DNA of 64,000 nt from Ottelia alismoides (lineage: Eukaryota > Streptophyta > Magnoliopsida > Alismatales > Hydrocharitaceae): contig JAZKJV010009328.1 of the NCBI GenBank assembly GCA_037367405.1, positions 685,001 through 749,000 of the forward strand. The letters run 5' to 3'. The notes under the pieces were generated by a model. That model ran no database searches and had not been told where the DNA came from. It was given only the letters and a program-made list of their open reading frames with translations. Of this stretch, positions 42,667 to 54,052 are shown piece after piece. Numbering within the stretch: position 1 is the first letter of the stretch; every line of letters starts with the position of its first letter. The position numbers and the translations under genes were made by a program.

Positions 42667-45600
42667 TGATGAATCTGCGATTCGTCATCTTTATTCATTT
42701 ATTTTAGCTTAAAATCCCTTATAAAACACCTGCATATAACGCTAACTCCATATTCTTACTAACTTGCATTTGTGTGTAAATATTGTACATTTCTTACTAA
42801 TTTTAACCTAAAATAAATAAATAAAGAAAGAAAGGAAAAATAAAGAAAATAAAATAAAAAAAGGGAAGACTGTATACAGGATGACCCGAACCCCGAGAGA
42901 AGGTCAAGACTTGACCTGATCGACCAGGAATAAAGTAGGGGGAGATAGGGTCCTCAACCAGAAAATCCAAAAAAATGTGTTTCTCAATTATTTTGTGTAT
43001 ATCTGTATAAAACTAACACTAATTTATTTGTACATTAATTGACCCCAAATCAAATAACATTCAAAATCAAAGTTGTAAATAAAAATGGGTCCTAATTAAT
43101 AAAACCGGGTGCACAATTAAATCATGTACAGAATAAAAGTAGCCACACTTGGAAAAAGCCACTAAGCACTAATTGAAAGATCAATTCCGGCTCCACATGA
43201 TATCAAATTGAACCACTTTCACTTCCATTGAATTCTAAATTAAATTATCTTCAAAATGGCTGTGATTTCATAATTTTTGGAGTTACGGTTGAAAAGTTGG
43301 TTTTCTGGGGTGGTTTGTGCAATTTTCCCTTGTACCTTGTGCATATTGTATTTGTATATATATATATATATGTAAATATGTTTACTAATTATTTAAAATA
43401 AAAATAAAAATAAAAATAAATAATAATAACTTTCTTAAAACAAAAAAAGGCTAATTTCCTCATTTAACCCTTGTATATAATACCATATATGTATATAGTA
43501 CATGTATATAGTTGTTATTTTTAACTAACCATCTTAAAAAATATAAAAAAATAACATTTTTAATTCAAATAAATAAAGTGACAAAAATTCAAAAAAAAAT
43601 AGATAATTTTGTAAATAATTTTATCTTTCTATTTTATCTCTCATGTTATCTCTTCCACCAAAAAAATCAAAAATTCATCTCTTATCCAAAAAAATTCAAA
43701 ATTCAAAATTCATCTCTTTTCTATTTATATGGCTCCTTCTCCATCATTCAAACTTGATCAATCTTTAGAGAGAGGAGCCCGATCTCCGAGAGAAATTTCG
43801 TCGAGGAAGTTGCCTAGCCTCCAAGCCATCCGGTGACAGCGAGTCGGCCTTGTCGAGGCGATCACGGTCCATTTTCCGCTCCTAAGGTGAGATCCAAATT
43901 TTTCTTCGCATTTTATCTTAGTTTAATCGTACTTTAGTTCATCGCATTTTTTTATCATAGGCAATTTTTTTCTCTAGATCTTAAAAAATCCATCTCGATT
44001 TGATCCGCCATCGACTCGATTTTTCATCTCATCATCGCGATCTCTTCGCCTTCTATTTCTACCGTCCACGATCTATCAACTCGGACCACGTACGGTGGTC
44101 GGAGAATCGGATTCAATCCTCACCGTTCGCCGAATCCCCATTCACTTCCCGATTTTGTAGATAAATAAAAAAATTTTTGCTTTTAATTCTAACGTTTGTT
44201 TTGCAGGATAATAAAAAAAACCTCTGTTGTATCTAACGTTTGTTTTGCAGGGAAAACTTTATTAAAAAAATATTTCCTATTTCTTTCTTTCTTTATTTTT
44301 GGATTTACAAAAAAAAATAAAAAAAAAGTTTCTCTGATTTTTTATTCACTGTTTATACATAATATTACAAAAAAAATAAAAAAAAACAAAAACAATAGTA
44401 AAAAAAAGAGACGGTAGCCAGGAGGGCCGCCGTCCCCTGCACCTCCCAGCGGCGCTCCGCCATCGTCCCCGAGCAGCCACGCTTGTGGCGCACCGTGCGT
44501 CCTCCTGACCGCTGTGAGAAGCTCCGCCGCGTGGCCCCGCCTCCCAGCAGGCGTGCCTCCGCGCCGGCCCTCCCTTGCTCCAGTCGACACCTGCCGTCCT
44601 CCGTGACTCCAGGCGCCGCCACCGCGTTCCCGGCCTCCGTCTTCCTCCGCCTTCCGCCACTCCAGCCGCCCATCGCTGCCCTCCGTCCAGTCGGCGCAGC
44701 AGCGCCCTCCAGCGGGGGTGCGGTGCACCTCCCCGCCGCGCGGACCACCGCCGTGCCTCCGTGGGGCGGCTGTGCAGCCGCAACCGACATCGCCGTTCCT
44801 CCCTCAACGCGCTGCCGCGAGCCGCGCTCCAGCCCTTGCTCCGCGCGTCTCCGCCTTGAAGAAGAGGTGGGGCGGCGCCCTCTTGCCCCCTTTGCAAGGA
44901 ACGAGGCAAACTCTTCTTAGAGTTTTGATAAAAAAAAGAAGGGGAATTATAAGTTCAGCCCCTGTGCTTTCTAAAATTGCGTGAATGCCCCTGAAGATCT
45001 CAAATTTACAAAAAAACGCCCCTGTCAGAAGCCTCAAGCACATGACAAGTTCATGATATATGGGTAAAATTGCATTTTATCCTTTCTATTCATTTTGATT
45101 ATTTATTTGGGACAAAAACATTGACTATTTAGATTTCAGTCCACAACTTTTGCAGTATTTACAATTTGGTCCCTGAACTATAGAACAATAACTTGCTTGA
45201 TCTTTTCATTGAAATAAAGATTAGTTGTGATCCAAAAATTTTGAGAAAATTGTGCTATACTCCTGATGTGCTATTCTTCCTAGCATAAAATTTTCGTAGC
45301 ATTTTGACTTCATTTGATATTATTAAAAAATCAAAAACAGTGCCTTTTTGTCTTCCTGAAATTCAAAAATTCATAAACATTCGAAAATAGCTCCAAAAAT
45401 TCCAAAAAAAATTAGAGTAGTTTTATTTCATTGTCTTTAATTTCAGACCAATTTTCATGCGTTAATTCTTTATAAAACCCAAAAAAATTGAAAAACATCA
45501 AAAACCTTATAAAAATCATAAACAATTCTACAAAAATCCAAAAATTGTGATTTCAGTTCCTGTTTGTAGATATTTTCTTCTAGTTTGTCTTAAAAATAGT

Positions 45601-46210
45601 AGCCAAGAGTTTTGGGCATTTAAAAGATTTTTAAATTGCAAATTACTCCAGGCTGTGCACATTTTCTTGTTTCCTCACTGTTTAATTTTTAGAAAAATAC
45701 AAAAACATCTGAAAATTCCATAAAAATTCTCAAAAACATTTCAAAACTTTTAAAATCCAAAAATATTTTCTTTGAATTTTTCTGAGCATTTTTTGACTAA
45801 TTGAAAAATTACAAAAAGAGTTGGTGTGCGTGTTTTTAATCTTGTGAATCATTGCTTTGTGTCGTTTTTGAAAATTAAAAAAATTGCAAAATCAAAATCA
45901 CTAAAAATTTGAAAATCAGAAAATACAAAAAAATTAGAAATAAAAAAATAAAAAAAATAAAAAGATAAATAATCACAAAAACCAACGATAGTTGTCCTTT
46001 GAGATTCCTATTTTCTTTTAATTAGTTTCTGATTAATTGAATAACCCTCGGGAATTGTAGCCTCCCTGAGTTCGACCCTGTCCGCTATACAGGTTAATAA
46101 GTAGAAAAAATCATTAAAAAAATAATCTTTTGTTGACGCGGGATTTTGGGGATAAAACAACGACCTATTTTCACCAATTATTTTCCAATCTTTAAAATTC
46201 CGGCTCAACA
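42667..46210 (+). repeat. 5' LTR of retrotransposon B (~3.5 kb)
   Basis: It starts TGATGAATCTGCGATTCGTCA and ends CTCAACA three bases before the PBS. A TATA box, TATTTATATGG, sits at 43,722. A splice-donor-like AAGGTGAGA sits at 43,885, and CTAACGTTTGTTTTGCAGG occurs twice (44,190 and 44,237). The segment 44,408-44,905 is a GC-rich island, followed by an AT-rich tail and CCTCCCTGAGTTCGACCCTG (46,061-46,080), shared in form with A and the solo LTR. Confidence 0.88.
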
Positions 46211-46213
46211 AAA

Positions 46214-46231
46214 TGGCGCTGTTGCCGGGGA
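46214..46231 (+). promoter_or_regulatory. Primer binding site of retrotransposon B
   Basis: TGGCGCTGTTGCCGGGGA directly follows the LTR, like the site in A. Confidence 0.88.
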
Positions 46232-46540
46232 GGCACGGCGAGGGTAGTTAGGTTTCTCTTTTGACCTGCTATTCTTGGTTGTAAATCTCTGTTTGCCACA
46301 TTATTCCATTGTTCATATCCCATTGCATTTATTTCATCATTTTCTCATATTTGAAAATTGTGTTTCTTACACATTCTCTTTTCTTTTTCTTGCGAGGGCC
46401 CGCGGAGCGAAGGAGGCGATCCTAGGAGAGCCGAAGCACCCAAGCGACGTGGAGGCGGCTTGATTCTTCACCAAGTCGCAGGATAGCGTGAGAAGAGGAG
46501 AGGAAGAAGTGAAAGAGCCGAAAAAAAATAGGAAAAAAAG

Positions 46541-46578
<38 letters not shown>

Positions 46579-47486
46579 AGTTTTTGTTTATCATTTGAAC
46601 TTTGTAAACGGACATTCATTTGTTGCGGGGTCTGTTTCGCCAGGTGCCGGTGCACTTGGGGGACCTCACCGGTTTTGTTTTCATCGCCTTTATTTTCTTT
46701 GTTTTCCGCGGATTTTGAAAGCCGCCTATTGATTTCTTTAATTAATTTGCTTGAGCCAGGTAATTAATTAGGTCCAAACACCTTAAACAAGAATTTCTGT
46801 GCCTATAGAGTAGATCGTAATTTGGACTTAGTCAAATTAACTTGTTCTTGCCCGTTAATAGAAGTTATCATCTAGGACGGTTCACTTGCATTGCATATAG
46901 GTTAGTTTATTTTCTGTATTTAAATTCTACGTGGATCACTTGCATGTAGAGTGCTGGCGACAAGGTACGCATCTCTAACCCCTGCATGCATCATCGTTTT
47001 TAATCGCGCATTGGCATTTCCGATCTCCTCCCTTGTTTTCACTCACATAAGTTAAAAAGGAAATTGGACACTCGGTAGGCGATTCTTTGAAAATATCTTA
47101 ACCAAGTGACAACTGCCTAAAACCGGGACTGCTAAAGAAAACTCGACCCTCAAAAAAAATATACAAAGAAAAATCATTGTCTTGGGGAGAGTAACCCCTC
47201 ATTGTATTCGTTTTTACTTGCTCGCGCACACACTAAGGTTAGTGCCCAAATCCCATAATTCAGCCTAAGTGTTTGTACAACTTTGTGATTATCACCTAAC
47301 TCTAAAATCAACAAGATAATTGACCGAACCTTCACGGTCTTCACATTGAGTTGAGTTGGTGAACTGGGGGTTTGTATTGTGTTTGCTTGTTAGTGCTAAA
47401 GATCCTTCTGCGCAATTTGCGCCTTCACTCACTTTCACTCTTGCATTGACATTCGTGCTCTCGCATCCTGCCTATTGATTTCGAAG
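46232..47486 (+). other. Untranslated leader of B
   Basis: It contains GCGAGGGCCCGCGGAG (46,391), as in A, then a (GA)n run (46,549-46,573), the conserved hairpin and ACCGAACCTTCACGGTCTTC (about 47,322) shortly before the gag start. It is collinear with the leader of A once A's solo LTR is ignored. No ORF is convincing. Confidence 0.75.
46627..46669 (+). promoter_or_regulatory. Conserved RNA hairpin in the leader of B
   Basis: The stem CCAGGTGC/GCACTTGG (one G-T pair) has loop CGGT (46,640-46,659). It is enclosed by GGTC/GACC, with flanks TCTGTTTCG and GGACCTCAC identical to those in A. It lies about 410 nt after the PBS. The stem sequence differs from A at four paired positions without losing pairing. 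Confidence 0.7.
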
Positions 47487-50052
47487 ATGTCGGCCCGGAG
47501 TATTTCTCGTTCGGACTCCGCGAACTCATTCTACGCTCCGAGCCGTTCACCTTCTATTCGGGGAGACTCACTTCACGAATATTCCTCTTTCCCCACTTCA
47601 CAATTCACAACATCCATAAATCCACTATTTGAGATTGGCTTTAATCTCGAATTAATATCTGAGACTCCATCAATTCTAAGCACTAATCAAGTGGCATATA
47701 CATTTTCAGAGTCAGAAGTCGGATACTTAATGCCACCAAATGGAAAGGGAGCCATGACGGAACAAAACGAGATCAACAGTACCATGTTAGCCTCCATTCA
47801 ATCAATCCAAGCACAGTTAACAGAGCAGGCTAAGTTCCAAGCCACATTGAGAGAGATGATTCTCGAGATAAGACAAGAAAGAGAAGACAGGAGAGGGGGG
47901 ATAACAGAAACCCTGGAGGTGGGAATGGAGAAGAACCTCATGTAGAGCCTAAGACTACACTCAAAGATGCTTATAATCCAGGGGCAGGGCAGACAAATTC
48001 GTGGATACAAATCCCTGCGGTTCATGGGCATTTTGAGCTTAAGCCAACTATTTTACCTCTTCTCCCAATATTCCATGGAAATATTAATGAAGAACCTTAT
48101 ATACACCTCCAGCAGTTCGATCGCATTTGTGGAACAGTACACTACCCAAACGTCCCATTAGAGGTAGTGCAGATGACCGCCTTTCCATTCAGCCTGATGG
48201 GAAAAGCCTTGTACTGGTTAAATCACTTGGGGAAGGTTGTCACCACTTGGGAAGAGTTGAGATCTGCATTTCTGAACAAGTATTATCCACTTGGACGACT
48301 CAACCAAATGCGATCCCTGATTGCTAATTTCTCCCAGATGCCCCAAGATCCTATTCACGAGGCGTGAAACGTTTCAAAGATCTGACGGAGAAATGCCCCC
48401 ATCATGATATTCCAAAGACCAGTCTTGTACAAAATTTCTTTGGGGGTTTAAGCATTGAGAATCAGAAGCTGGTAGATGCCGCTTGTGGGGGAAGCCACTT
48501 TAACAAGGACGAGGATGTCCTTTATCAAATTTTTGAGGAGATGGCAGAAAGTTCAGCAGCTCTTTCTTCTTCACGTGCTTTTCAGAAGCACCCTGTCACC
48601 GCCCCTGCAGTACCCCACAAGGATGTCAAAATGACGTCAATACAAGAAGTGGATAAGGTGGATAGCACAGACTTGGCTATCATTGGAGACCACCTATCCA
48701 AAGTAGACATTATTGAGAAGCGATCCAAGGAGCTCAATAAGCTTCATGTGATCGAGCAGAGGACGAAGAACCTGGATAAGCTGGATGAGATAACAAAGCA
48801 TTTGGAACTTCTTGTGAGTACAATCAGTGCAGTCCACAATACAAATGCAGCAGTAGACCCCTCTACTAGGGAGCATACTCCTTCCACTCAGCAAAATAGC
48901 AGAGGACCATCTACAGTCCAGCATGTCTACTACGTGCAGACACCTGATCAAGCTCAGCATCATGCACATCAGATAGCTCCGTACCAACAAGAAGTGGCCT
49001 ACATTCTTGAGCAGCAGTCTCCACCTCCACCTATCATTCAGGAGGTGAATGGTATCTGGTTCGACCGTGAGCGAAACCAGCCCCGTCCGTCAGGGCAAGG
49101 CCAGTTGGGTTCACAGCAGGGTCAGAGGCCCACCCACCAGCTTCAAGGAGGCAGACCGCAACAGCAGTACCAGTACCAGCACCAGCAGTTCCAGCCTCAG
49201 TATCAGTCTCCACCTCAGTTCCAAAACTGGAGACAAGGCCAGCCACAGCAGCAGTCCATGTATTTCCCTCAACCGAACCAGCAGCAGACTGCATATTATG
49301 GACAGTATCCTTCCCCCCCTCCTCCTCATTACCAGAATCCGTATGGGTACCAACAGCCTCCGCACTATCAGTCTCAGCGACAGCCAGTCAATGAGCAACC
49401 TGAGGCCCCTTCAGTCAATCCACCACTGGACCAACTTGCATTGATTATGAAGAACATGAATGAACTGACTCAGTGGATCGATGACCTGACTACCACCAAG
49501 ACACTAATTCCAGCACAGGTCGAAGCCAACCCCAATAATTTCAAACGCAAAGAGCAGGTAGCTAAAAGCCCACCCACCCCCGAGACAGGTATGTCCCTTG
49601 ATTTTACATGTTTATCTGACACCATTCATCTCAGGAGCGGTAGGAGATTGCAGCTGCATGCGCAGCAGTTGGGGTTGGGAGATCAGTCCACTGAGAGAGC
49701 TTCATCTTCTACATCATCTCCTTCACCAATAGTCGAGAGGCCCAGTATAGCAGCACCCACATCTGGAGTTTCACCGCCTTCACCACCACCTTCACCAGAC
49801 AGATGCAGATCACCATCAGCAAGGGAGAATATACCAGTCGCAGATTCTTCCTCTTCACCAGCAGCAGCATCCCGTCCTGTTTTAGATTCTGTTTTTCCTT
49901 CACCTAGATTGGACAACACTATACAGACTGATTCTAGTTGTCCTCTTGTACATGATGATTCCATTCTGAATAAAGGAAATGAACGTTTGCATGTTTATTC
50001 TGATTCTGTGCCATTTCCTTCTGCTCTCAAAGCTAAAAAAATCAAAAATTAA
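47487..50052 (+). pseudogene. gag: gag of retrotransposon B (two single-base frameshifts)
   Basis: The ATG at 47,487 opens with a Ser/Arg-rich start. The coiled stretch AQLTEQAKFQATLREM is followed by a run of six G (about 47,893-47,900), where the frame is lost. The gag domain continues in another frame (FPFSLMGKALYWLNHLGK, SAFLNKYYPLGR; 48,167-48,366). At about 48,365-48,370 GAGGCG is followed by TGA because one base is missing, and the reading resumes as KRFKDLTEKCPHHDI. The long C-terminal part has QYQYQHQQFQPQYQS-type Q/Y/P-rich sequence (49,130-49,400), VEANPNNFKRKEQ and HLRSGRR. There is no CCHC knuckle. Compared with A the domain order is identical. Confidence 0.9.
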
Positions 50053-51563
50053 AAACAGCACTATCTGATCCTGGAGTGGTTGAGATCTTACAGAATATCT
50101 TTTTAAAGATGCCACTACTTAAAGCCATGGAATCCATGCCTACGGTAAAAAAGGGAATGAAAGAGGCATGTACCCAAAAGCGTCAACCAAGGAAGAACAG
50201 ACAAAAGGAAACAGAGAAACACATCCTGACCATGGCCACAGTTCATGCCATCAGTAACCTTCCGCCTAAAAAGAAAGACAAGGGAGCACCTCACATCCGT
50301 TGCCATATCTTTAATCAAGAATTTGATCGTACTCTTCTTGATAGCGGTTCCTCCATTAATCTCATGCCTTCCTCGTTATTAACTGAATTCCAGTTAGGGC
50401 CTCTTAAAACAACCAGGATGATCCTTCAGTTTGCTGATAGATCGATTAAGAGGCCAAGAGGTATTTTAGAGGACGTTATTGTAACGGTGCAGGGACTGGA
50501 ATTCCCTGTTGATTTTGTTGTCATGGATATGGACACATCTGCACCGTTACTCCATACCCCGATCATACTAGGTCGACCGTTCCTCCGAACGGCCGAAGCA
50601 GCAGTTGATTATGGTACTGGAGAGATCATCTTTCACTCTCGTAGTGACAAGGTGAATATTGAGACGATTTCTGATCCTAGATCATCACCTTCACCAGCAG
50701 CAGATGATACAGAGAAAGTGATATCAGAGACAGATGACTGTGATTTTCTTGCTGAATTCAGAGAGACAGATCTTTTCACGGACTTTATAGATACCCAGGA
50801 GTTCCTTTCCCAAAAGGACTCTCTGGAAAGCACAGTCGACATGAGTTCCCTTGGTGGCCCAGTTGAGATAGTTACCGATGTGCAATTTGAGCAAAGTTCT
50901 GAGATTCAGATATCTGAGCCATTTGTTGAATTCCCTGATTTATGCACAGATGAGAGACATCTTTCTGAGAATATTGCTGAGATTTCTGAGCCGTTCGTTG
51001 ATAATAATATTGAACATCCTGATGAGCCATTCCTCTCTGAGCAAAGATCATTCATCGCAGATCTATCAGATATTCTATTTGCTGAGCTGTCAAAAGCCAA
51101 GGTGGATAGTCTACAGAGCATAAATCACATACTGTCTACCAATACAGTAGCAGAGGTTATCACAGAGACGATTCAGACCCCACCTGAGCTCAAGGTTTTA
51201 CCATCCACGTTGAAATATGCCTTCCTTGCGGGTCCCTCACAAATGTTTCTGGTCATCTTCAGCTCGCAGTTGACCGCTGAACAAGAATCTCGCGTGCTAG
51301 AGGTTCTTGAGAAAAACCGCAAGGCCATAGGATGGAATATCTCGGATCTCCATGGGATCAATCCAGCGTTGTGCTCGCATCATATCTACCTAGAGGATGA
51401 TTGTAAACCCTCCCGTGAATGCCAGCGCCGTCTAAATTCAAATCTAAGGGAGGTTGTCATGAAGGAGATCAAGAAATGGTGTGATGCTGGTTTTATATAT
51501 CCCATTTCAGATTCCAAATGGGTCAGCCCTTTACATGTGGTCCCAAAGAAATCTGGGATTACG
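50053..51563 (+). pseudogene. pol: Protease and RT start of retrotransposon B, interrupted by copia element C
   Basis: It continues the polyprotein after an A-rich frameshift site (about 50,035-50,055). The aspartic protease active site LLDSGSSINLMPSSLL lies at about 50,335-50,385 and is intact, with FPVDFVVMDMD and PIILGRPFL following. An acidic linker repeats SEPFVE/SEPFVD (50,900-51,010). Next comes the RT lead-in (LPSTLKYAFLAG, YPISDSKWVSPLHVVPKK). The reading is cut after KKSGIT by the copia insertion at 51,564 and resumes at 62,216 in the same frame. Confidence 0.9.
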
Positions 51564-54035
51564 TGATCGTCGTATCGAATACGACGAAGAACGACTAGTC
51601 GTACTAGTTGTTCGGAGCAGCGGAATTTAAAAAAATTTAAACAGATGAAACCACATGATCCGAGAACCATTCTCAAATCGTTTCATCTATAACCACAGCA
51701 AGTATAATGCAATACCTCTTGAAGTGTGGTTGATCAAGTCTCTACGAAAAGAGACCTCCTGTCTCAAGTCCGATCGTCGGAGTAACGACTTGCGAGCGCG
51801 GAGATGAGTCGCGGTGTCCTCGCAATCCAAGTTGATCCAAGCGCGGTTGCTCCTGATCTCGTCGCACGAGATCAAACGTCTCCTTCGTGAGTGAAGCACT
51901 CCAAGAAGACAAAGAACCGCAGAGAGTCGAAGCGGCAGCACGATGGCGCGGGCGTCGACGTTTCTCTCCACCAAGGTGGACGGCCACCAAGAAGAGAGGG
52001 AGAGAGAGGGCTGTCGTGTATATGAGAAAGAGAGAGAGAGTTTGTGCTACAATAGCATGTGTAAAGAGAGAGCCAAGTATGCCTCTCTATTTATAGGGTT
52101 TTGGGATCCATGGATCTCAATCCATGGGACACATAAAATCAATGGATGAGATTGATTTATGTTCATCCAATGGCTCAGATTGTTGTTCTCAAAGACAACA
52201 AATTTAGGCTGAAATATATTTGACAAAATCAAATATAATTCATTCCTAAATCAACCCAACAAATAAGGAGAGAAGACACATGGAGATTTCATCTCCATGT
52301 GCCTTCCAAGTGGGCGCACACCCATTCCATATAGGAGTGGAATGCCGTCCATGAGATTGCATGGAGATTGCAATCTCATGGAAATCCATGAGATTGCATA
52401 TCTCCATGAAATCTCTCTTATTTATTTGCACCAAATTTATTTGGGTTTTATTCTTCAAAAATAATTCACAATTATCTTTGAGAATATTGCAATCTTGCCA
52501 TGAAAAAATTGTGAATCATATTCACAACCCAAAACAACATGTAATTCATATTGTTAATTAATTACACAATGTGTATCCAATACACATCATAATTAATCAA
52601 CACATATAAATTATAATTAACTCTCTCTAATACATTATAAATCATATTTATAATATATTATGAATAATTGGATATCTCTATCCACATTATTCTTATCCAA
52701 ACTAATTAAATCACATTTAATCATATTGGATAATTTCTCATACATCATGATAATTAAAACACTTTTAATTATCAAATTCTCTTTGCTTAGATCTTATGGA
52801 ATTGTTCTTAAACCATTTAAGAACAATGCTATTTCTCCTCAGATACTTGGAGATAAGGACAGGGCGATTGTATTGTTCCACGTATAGTGACTTGGATGTT
52901 GAGATCGTATCTCAAATCCAGATCCTATGGACCTCCCACTGATGCTTGATCAAATCAAGACCGTAGACTTAATCTTCTCATTGCATCTGAATCTCATTCA
53001 GATCAATGTCCAGTTCATGGACTAAGATTAGGTCACTTCTCTAATGAGAGGAGTCACTAAAATCCAAACCTGTTTCATCACTCCCTCGGAATGGAAGTGT
53101 CATGGTTATACAATCGTATATGATCAAATCACCCTTCAGGTATTCCTAATACCTGCACATCCTACATACTGGAAGACTCATGATCATCCTGAAGATAAAG
53201 ATCACTTTTACATTGTCATCTTCAGGGTTAGATCATTAAGTTTCTCAATCTTGGTTATTTGGGATTTGGTATAGATCATATGCTTTCACAAAGCATATAT
53301 CTTACCTTCAAATTCATGTCATGCTTCCAAAGCACGACGACCATGCATGGAATTTGTTCAGTCCCAATACTTCATGAGTGAGCTCATGTCTTACGGTTCA
53401 CAAGTGAACCTGTATGATCCCTTTGAGAGATCGCATTACTCATATGTCCTTACATGCACACCAGCTCGCCGGTATATAGACCTTGATTAGGTCATCAACC
53501 TATTGGTCTGCCAAATGTACATACTCAGACATATAGCAATACATCTGTCTCTAGTCAGAGGATGCATGCCTATGTTGTGACAGTATTCAACGTAGGTCTT
53601 TGGTTATCTCGATCTCGTCAAGTCAACCCATTGACTTGACAAACCTGACACCTCTGAATCACTATTCCCATGCAGAGGACCTGCATCAAGAGGTCAGTCA
53701 GATATCAGTCATATGAGATAGGATTGCCATCTCCTACTCAGACTGGAGATCATCACTTAATGATCATTTGATGATGCTTGATGAGTCCTCTATCTAACTC
53801 CTTAGATATTCATCCAAGCATCAGCCTCTATGATCCATCCAATGAATCAACAGCTGTATGATCATCAAGTTGGCCATGGTACATAACCCTTATTGTACAG
53901 AGGGACCCTATAGTGCATTCATTCATTAATCTCAGAAAGGGGAGTGAAAAATAATCAATAATTTTCATTGATAATTTATTCATTACAGTAACATTTATTG
54001 TAGAAATGGTTCGCCCGGGGCTCACATTGCTAACA
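51564..54035 (-). repeat. 3' LTR of copia C (outer end 40 bp short)
   Basis: On - it starts TGTTAGCAATGTGAGC and ends CGATCA at 51,564. The 5' LTR continues for 40 more bases after the matching CGATCA and ends CCTTCA, as does the related solo LTR at 12,374. The TSD nevertheless lies directly against the short end. Confidence 0.92.
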
Positions 54036-54052
54036 ATCTCCCACTAGCCCTC
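54036..54052 (-). promoter_or_regulatory. Polypurine tract of copia C
   Basis: On -, the purine-rich GAGGGCTAGTGGGAGAT lies immediately before the 3' LTR. It overlaps the end of the gag-pol stop region. Confidence 0.8.

Noticed and set aside
44342..44984. GC-rich ORFs up to 187 codons in several frames.
   Set aside because: They lie inside the LTR of B, overlap on both strands and match no family I recognise.
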